Notes under the pieces: model-generated
Database searches by the model: none
What the model was told of the DNA's origin: nothing
The model's input: the letters and a program-made list of their open reading frames with translations, nothing else
DNA from: Longibaculum muris
Lineage (GTDB): Bacteria; Bacillota_I; Bacilli_A; Erysipelotrichales; Coprobacillaceae
Reading direction: 5' to 3'
Length of the DNA stretch: 64,000 bases
NCBI RefSeq assembly: GCF_004343035.1
Contig: NZ_SMCQ01000005.1
Location: 1 to 64,000 of the forward strand
Made by a program: the position numbers and the translations under genes
In this document: piece by piece, positions 60,242 to 64,000 of the stretch
Position numbering within the stretch: the stretch's first letter is position 1
Layout of the letters: every line of letters begins with the position of its first letter

Positions 60242-61553
60242 ACTCCTTAATACCGCCAACATACTTTGTTGCTGGACGAATAATACGATTTGAATAGAGT
60301 TTACTTTCAATATTATGTGCTATCCATCCAACTGTTCTTCCAACTACAAACAACAATGTATAAAGATCACTAGGAATATTTAGCATATCATAAACTAAAC
60401 CACTATAAAAATCAACATTACTACAAACATGAATACCTTTACGTTGATAAATTTCAGCAATCGCAATTTTAGCAAATCTTTGATAAAAATCAAATTCATC
60501 TAAGCGATTTTTTTCTTCAGCAAGTTCTTTACACTTTTCAGCCAAAATATCACTACGTGGATCACTTAAAGTATAAACAGCATGACCAATTCCATAAACC
60601 AATCCACTACCATCATTAAATTGTTTATCTAAAATACGACAGATGATATCATGAATTTGTTCATCACTGGCTTGAAGTGAAATTTCCTGAATGACTTTTT
60701 CCATTTGTTGTTTAACGGCTAAATTGGCTCCACCATGACGAGGTCCTTTTAATGACCCAATTGCCCCTGCAACTGATGAATAAATATCTGTACCGGTTGA
60801 AGAAATCACGACATTAGTAAAAGTTGAGTTATTTCCTCCACCATGGTCAGCATGTAAAACCAAGGCAACATCTAATACTTCAGCTTCTTTTTTACTAAAA
60901 GTCCCATCATCTCTTAATAATGCTAAAATTGTTTCAGCAATACTATAATCTTGGTGAATATGATGGATAAACAAACTTTGAGCATCAAAATAATGAACTT
61001 TGGTTTGATATGTATAACAAACCATACTTGGCATTTTAGCAAGTAAATGAATACCCTTTAATAATGTTTCTTCAATTCCCACGTTATCAGGATCTTCATC
61101 ATAGTTATATAACATTAAAACTTCTTGTTGTAATTTATTCATTAAATTCTTGGCTGGAAAGCCTAAAATATTTGCCTCTAAATAATGTGGCGGTAATTCA
61201 TAATTTGAACTTAATATTTTTTTAAATTTTTCAAATTCTTCCTGATTTGGTAAATAACCAAATAAAATTAAAAAACAAACTTCTTCAAAGAGATATCTCT
61301 TTTCATGACGCTTCGCTTCGATAATATCTCTGACATTAATTCCACGATAATAAAGATGACCATAGTCATCAACCTTTTCCCCATTTTCTTTTTTATATCC
61401 GACAACATCAGAAATTTTTGTTAACCCTACTAAAACTCCTGTTCCATCTTCATTACGTAATCCCTTTTTAACAGAATATGTTGTATATAATTCATTATCA
61501 ATTTGATTTTCCGTTAAAGATTTTTCAAAAAAATCTCTAATCTTTTCTTCCAT
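60216..61553 (-). CDS. gltA: Citrate synthase
   Basis: A 445-residue enzyme condensing acetyl-CoA and oxaloacetate. LHADHGGGNNSTF carries a catalytic His, GIGHAVYTLSDPR a second His, and the Asp/Arg region lies near RLDEFDFYQRF. YRGINVRDI and SLKGPRHGGANLAV are family blocks. The start MEEKIRD is set by AGAGGGGTGA. No aconitase or isocitrate dehydrogenase gene is in the window. The N-terminal 50 residues are longer than the usual core. Confidence 0.94.
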   Translation of the reverse strand: MEEKIRDFFEKSLTENQIDNELYTTYSVKKGLRNEDGTGVLVGLTKISDVVGYKKENGEKVDDYGHLYYRGINVRDIIEAKRHEKRYLFEEVCFLILFGYLPNQEEFEKFKKILSSNYELPPHYLEANILGFPAKNLMNKLQQEVLMLYNYDEDPDNVGIEETLLKGIHLLAKMPSMVCYTYQTKVHYFDAQSLFIHHIHQDYSIAETILALLRDDGTFSKKEAEVLDVALVLHADHGGGNNSTFTNVVISSTGTDIYSSVAGAIGSLKGPRHGGANLAVKQQMEKVIQEISLQASDEQIHDIICRILDKQFNDGSGLVYGIGHAVYTLSDPRSDILAEKCKELAEEKNRLDEFDFYQRFAKIAIAEIYQRKGIHVCSNVDFYSGLVYDMLNIPSDLYTLLFVVGRTVGWIAHNIESKLYSNRIIRPATKYVGGIKEYEDIEKRS

Positions 61554-61621
61554 ATCAATCACCCCTCTTATGATATAGATTATTATACCATTATGTTGTA
61601 TAATTGTATACAATAAATTAT

Positions 61622-62140
61622 TTATATCATATCTGGTACTTTATAATTAATTTTCAATACATCAAACCATCTTTGTTTTTTATCCATTTCACTATTTATA
61701 CCATAAGCTTTATATAAAGTCGTTCCCTCTTTAACAATATACCAAACTTGATTTTTATCAGTTTTAAAGCATGTCACTCTTGAAACATCAGAAATATGTG
61801 TTTCTTTCTTCTTAACAATTTTTTCTACCTTCATACTATCAAGCAAGTCTACATATTTTTGACTCGCATTATCTTCATTATTCATATAAAAAGTTTCAAA
61901 ACTTAAAGAATAGACATCTTGATAATCAGGCGTTAAAGTTCTCGTGTGACGAATGCATCCTTCATCATTTCCTGCATCGCCATATTCATCAACTTTCATA
62001 CAATTAGGATATTCGGTTAAACCTAAATACTTCTTGTATTGATTGCCACTCAACACAATCACTAATGCACAAATAGCCACAACTGCAATGAATACAGATG
62101 CAATGGTTTTCACATTATGCTTGTAATGTTCGTTTTTCAT
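61622..62140 (-). CDS. Unrecognised membrane-anchored protein
   Basis: A 172-residue protein not assigned to a family. One N-terminal membrane segment (TIASVFIAVVAICALVIVL) is followed by an extracellular part with Cys in YPNCMKVDEYG and CIRHTRTLTPDY, which could form a disulphide, and a second Cys further on. The repeated short strands suggest a small beta domain. It lies upstream of citrate synthase on the same strand, with AGGAGG before the ATG. Confidence 0.6.
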   Translation of the reverse strand: MKNEHYKHNVKTIASVFIAVVAICALVIVLSGNQYKKYLGLTEYPNCMKVDEYGDAGNDEGCIRHTRTLTPDYQDVYSLSFETFYMNNEDNASQKYVDLLDSMKVEKIVKKKETHISDVSRVTCFKTDKNQVWYIVKEGTTLYKAYGINSEMDKKQRWFDVLKINYKVPDMI

Positions 62141-62206
62141 AAAAAAACCTCCTTATATTCTCAGTTTATGACGATTATCATCAAATAGCAATCAAAAAAG
62201 GTTTTT

Positions 62207-62983
62207 TTATAAAATCCATCCAAAATGGCGACAAGCATATTCTATTCCATCATCAACACTGGCCTTTGTTACAAATGTTGCCTGGGCTTTTAACGGTTCA
62301 CAAGCATTTCCCATGGCTATATTGGTCCATTCTTTTTTAAACATTACCAAATCATTAAAATCATCACCAAAAACAACAACATCTTCTTTTTTTCCATTGA
62401 CTCTTTCAATCATTTTAAGGATTCCTTGATCTTTTTCATCATGTTGATAAGTTAAACATCCTGGCATAAAACGAATATGCCCTAAACTATCTTTTAATGT
62501 TAATCGATCTTCTTCCTTAGGAGAAATCGCAATATAAATCTTATATATGTTTTCAATATCTTCAAATTTCATAGAACGATTTAAAATATAACGTGTTGGT
62601 TCTTGACGATAACCAATCTGTTCAATAAAACGCTCATCTTTCATCACAACATCAATACTATCACGTGGTGATATTAAAATACCATAACCTAATCGATCAG
62701 CTTCATAGCATAATTGAACAGCCAGTTGATGATCAAGTGGTCTATTTTCAATCAGTTCATCATTGATTGTCAATGCTGCTCCACCATTACTTACTATATG
62801 ATGAATACCCATCTTTTTAGCAAATTCTTTTGTCTTATAATAAGCTCGACCTGTCGCAATACATACAAAATGTCCTTGAGCTTGTAATTGTTGAATAGTC
62901 ATTTTAGCACTTTCAACAATTTCACCTGTTTCTTTATTTGTAAGTGTTCCATCAATATCAAAGAAAAAATACTTTTTATCCAT
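62207..62983 (-). CDS. HAD-superfamily Cof-type phosphatase (second copy)
   Basis: A 258-residue HAD IIB hydrolase: FFFDIDGTLTNKETG (motif I), CIATGRAYYKT (II), and VVFGDDFNDLVMFK (IV), with IVSNGGAAL in the cap-adjacent region. It is a paralogue of the protein at 59450-60241. The cap differs, so a different substrate is likely. GGGAGGT precedes the ATG. Confidence 0.92.
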   Translation of the reverse strand: MDKKYFFFDIDGTLTNKETGEIVESAKMTIQQLQAQGHFVCIATGRAYYKTKEFAKKMGIHHIVSNGGAALTINDELIENRPLDHQLAVQLCYEADRLGYGILISPRDSIDVVMKDERFIEQIGYRQEPTRYILNRSMKFEDIENIYKIYIAISPKEEDRLTLKDSLGHIRFMPGCLTYQHDEKDQGILKMIERVNGKKEDVVVFGDDFNDLVMFKKEWTNIAMGNACEPLKAQATFVTKASVDDGIEYACRHFGWIL

Positions 62984-63019
62984 AATTAACCTCCCATGCT
63001 ATTATATCAAATTCAAGTT

Positions 63020-64000
63020 TTAATGAGAAGCTTTATCCTTAGCATCTAAAATACTATAAATAATATTCATATGAATAGGTGAAAGAATAATCCCAATCAA
63101 GCCAAAGAAATATAAATGAATCATCATAGATAAAAGCAAAAGGAAGGATGGAATCTGTAATTGTTTATTCATAATTTGTGGTTCTAATAAACTCCTTACA
63201 ACATTAATAATTAAATAAAGCAAAAATAAATATAGTGCTTTTAAATAAATCCCCTTAAAAAGATAAAATAAACACATAGGTAAAATAACAATCCCAACAC
63301 CAATAAAAGGTAAACTATCTAAAAAAGCAGTTAATAAAGCATATAAGAGGGCATTTTGGAATCTTAAAACAGAAAAGCCTATCCAAAGAATAAAAAAACA
63401 AATCACCATTAAAATCAATTGACACTTTAAATAAATGCCTAGACTCTTTAAACATTTGTTTTTAATAAAAATAATAAATTCTAGTGTATGGTAAGGAAAA
63501 ATCTGATAAAACTTCTTTTTTATACTTTCATAATCTATAACAAGAAAAAAAGAAGAAATAATAAATAATAAAAAGGAAAAAAAGAAAGTAGGAATACGAT
63601 TCATGATTTGTGATAAAAAAGTCATTGTATAAAAGATACTGTTTTGTAAAAGTGTTTGCAGATAAGCCAAAACATCTTTATTTTTTAACCAATCTGCTTG
63701 ATGAAAGTATCCCATTATCTCATTGAAAAATGGTTCAATAATATTGACATAATATTCAGGCCAATTTTTTATGAATTGCATAATGAAGAAAAAGCCATAC
63801 GTCACAATAATCGCAAGTACAAATAGAATCATAAAGTAAAAGACAACCAATAAGATAATCCCTATAGAATGTCTTTGCATATGGATTCTTTGATCAAAAT
63901 AGTCAATAAATGGTTTCATGACAAAATAAAAAAGAATTGCCAAAAGAAAAGGAAAAATAACATGCAGCATATATTTAAGAATCAAACAATAAATAATGAT
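63020..64000 (-). CDS. AI-2E/PerM family transporter (start beyond the window)
   Basis: At least 326 residues, with about seven or eight hydrophobic segments in the usual 3 plus 5 pattern of this family: FPFLLAILFYFVMKPFIDYF near the visible start, a long soluble loop, LLYALLTAFLDSLPFIGVG (the conserved D.iP..G block) and ILSPIHMNII at the end. The frame stays open to the window edge with no convincing start codon, so the true 5' end is missing. The family includes AI-2 exporters and Na+/H+ antiporters; substrate unknown. Confidence 0.85.
   Translation of the reverse strand: MIIYCLILKYMLHVIFPFLLAILFYFVMKPFIDYFDQRIHMQRHSIGIILLVVFYFMILFVLAIIVTYGFFFIMQFIKNWPEYYVNIIEPFFNEIMGYFHQADWLKNKDVLAYLQTLLQNSIFYTMTFLSQIMNRIPTFFFSFLLFIISSFFLVIDYESIKKKFYQIFPYHTLEFIIFIKNKCLKSLGIYLKCQLILMVICFFILWIGFSVLRFQNALLYALLTAFLDSLPFIGVGIVILPMCLFYLFKGIYLKALYLFLLYLIINVVRSLLEPQIMNKQLQIPSFLLLLSMMIHLYFFGLIGIILSPIHMNIIYSILDAKDKASH

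Overview
The window is low-GC Firmicute DNA. Codon use, leader and terminator styles and gene content fit a gut anaerobe of the Erysipelotrichia/Coprobacillus type; this placement is inference, because no rRNA lies here. Supporting signs are the recJ-apt-relA block with a comN-like gene and a spoVB-like flippase next to it, a T-box leader, HrcA/CIRCE control, rubrerythrin with rubredoxin domains, a complete feoAB set, and many short convergent operons ended by strong hairpins.

Region 1 (1-5250) is a very AT-rich peptide-maturation operon on the minus strand, complete inside the window. From promoter to terminator it encodes a 32-residue AgrD-like peptide, an acyl-carrier-related protein, a 27-residue candidate precursor peptide, a subtilisin-like protease fused to a P-loop-like maturation domain (split by a frameshift at an AT dinucleotide tract), an ABC exporter ATPase and permease, and a BtrH-like papain-fold protein. 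Two 9-bp direct repeats 12 bp apart sit just upstream of the -35, the layout of LytTR/AgrA-type sites. A perfect 20-bp inverted repeat flanks the 27-residue gene. This is the most novel part of the window.

Region 2 (5250-6470) is a mobile boundary: back-to-back relics of two transposon-related genes, then an intact IS200-like element.

Region 3 (6500-20820) is core chromosome: relA, apt, recJ, comN-like, spoVB-like, an Rpn-type nuclease with a duplicated 3' end, a T-box-controlled amino-acid ABC transporter operon ending in an aminotransferase, a GNAT-GrpB fusion, and enolase.

Region 4 (20820-42310) holds an ABC exporter, a Na/phosphate symporter, a nitroreductase, htpG under two CIRCE-like operators, two related radical SAM proteins, peptidase E, two GH1 glycosidases with a divergent RpiR regulator, an rsmH-like gene with an N-terminal extension, a flotillin, a padR-DUF1700 operon with a large palindromic operator, a sodium-dependent transporter, and a rubrerythrin flanked by rubredoxin domains on both sides.

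Region 5 (42310-64000) holds a pantothenate-to-CoA operon (panT-like, coaBC, coaX) with a structured leader, two orphan PTS IIB proteins, patatin, malQ, a LUD protein, the feo operon, a zinc/cadmium-type P-type ATPase with its ArsR/SmtB regulator and operator, a DUF969-DUF979-pcp-GGCT operon probably concerned with pyroglutamyl compounds, ilvE, citrate synthase, two HAD phosphatases and an AI-2E family permease cut by the window end. No rRNA, tRNA or CRISPR array was found.
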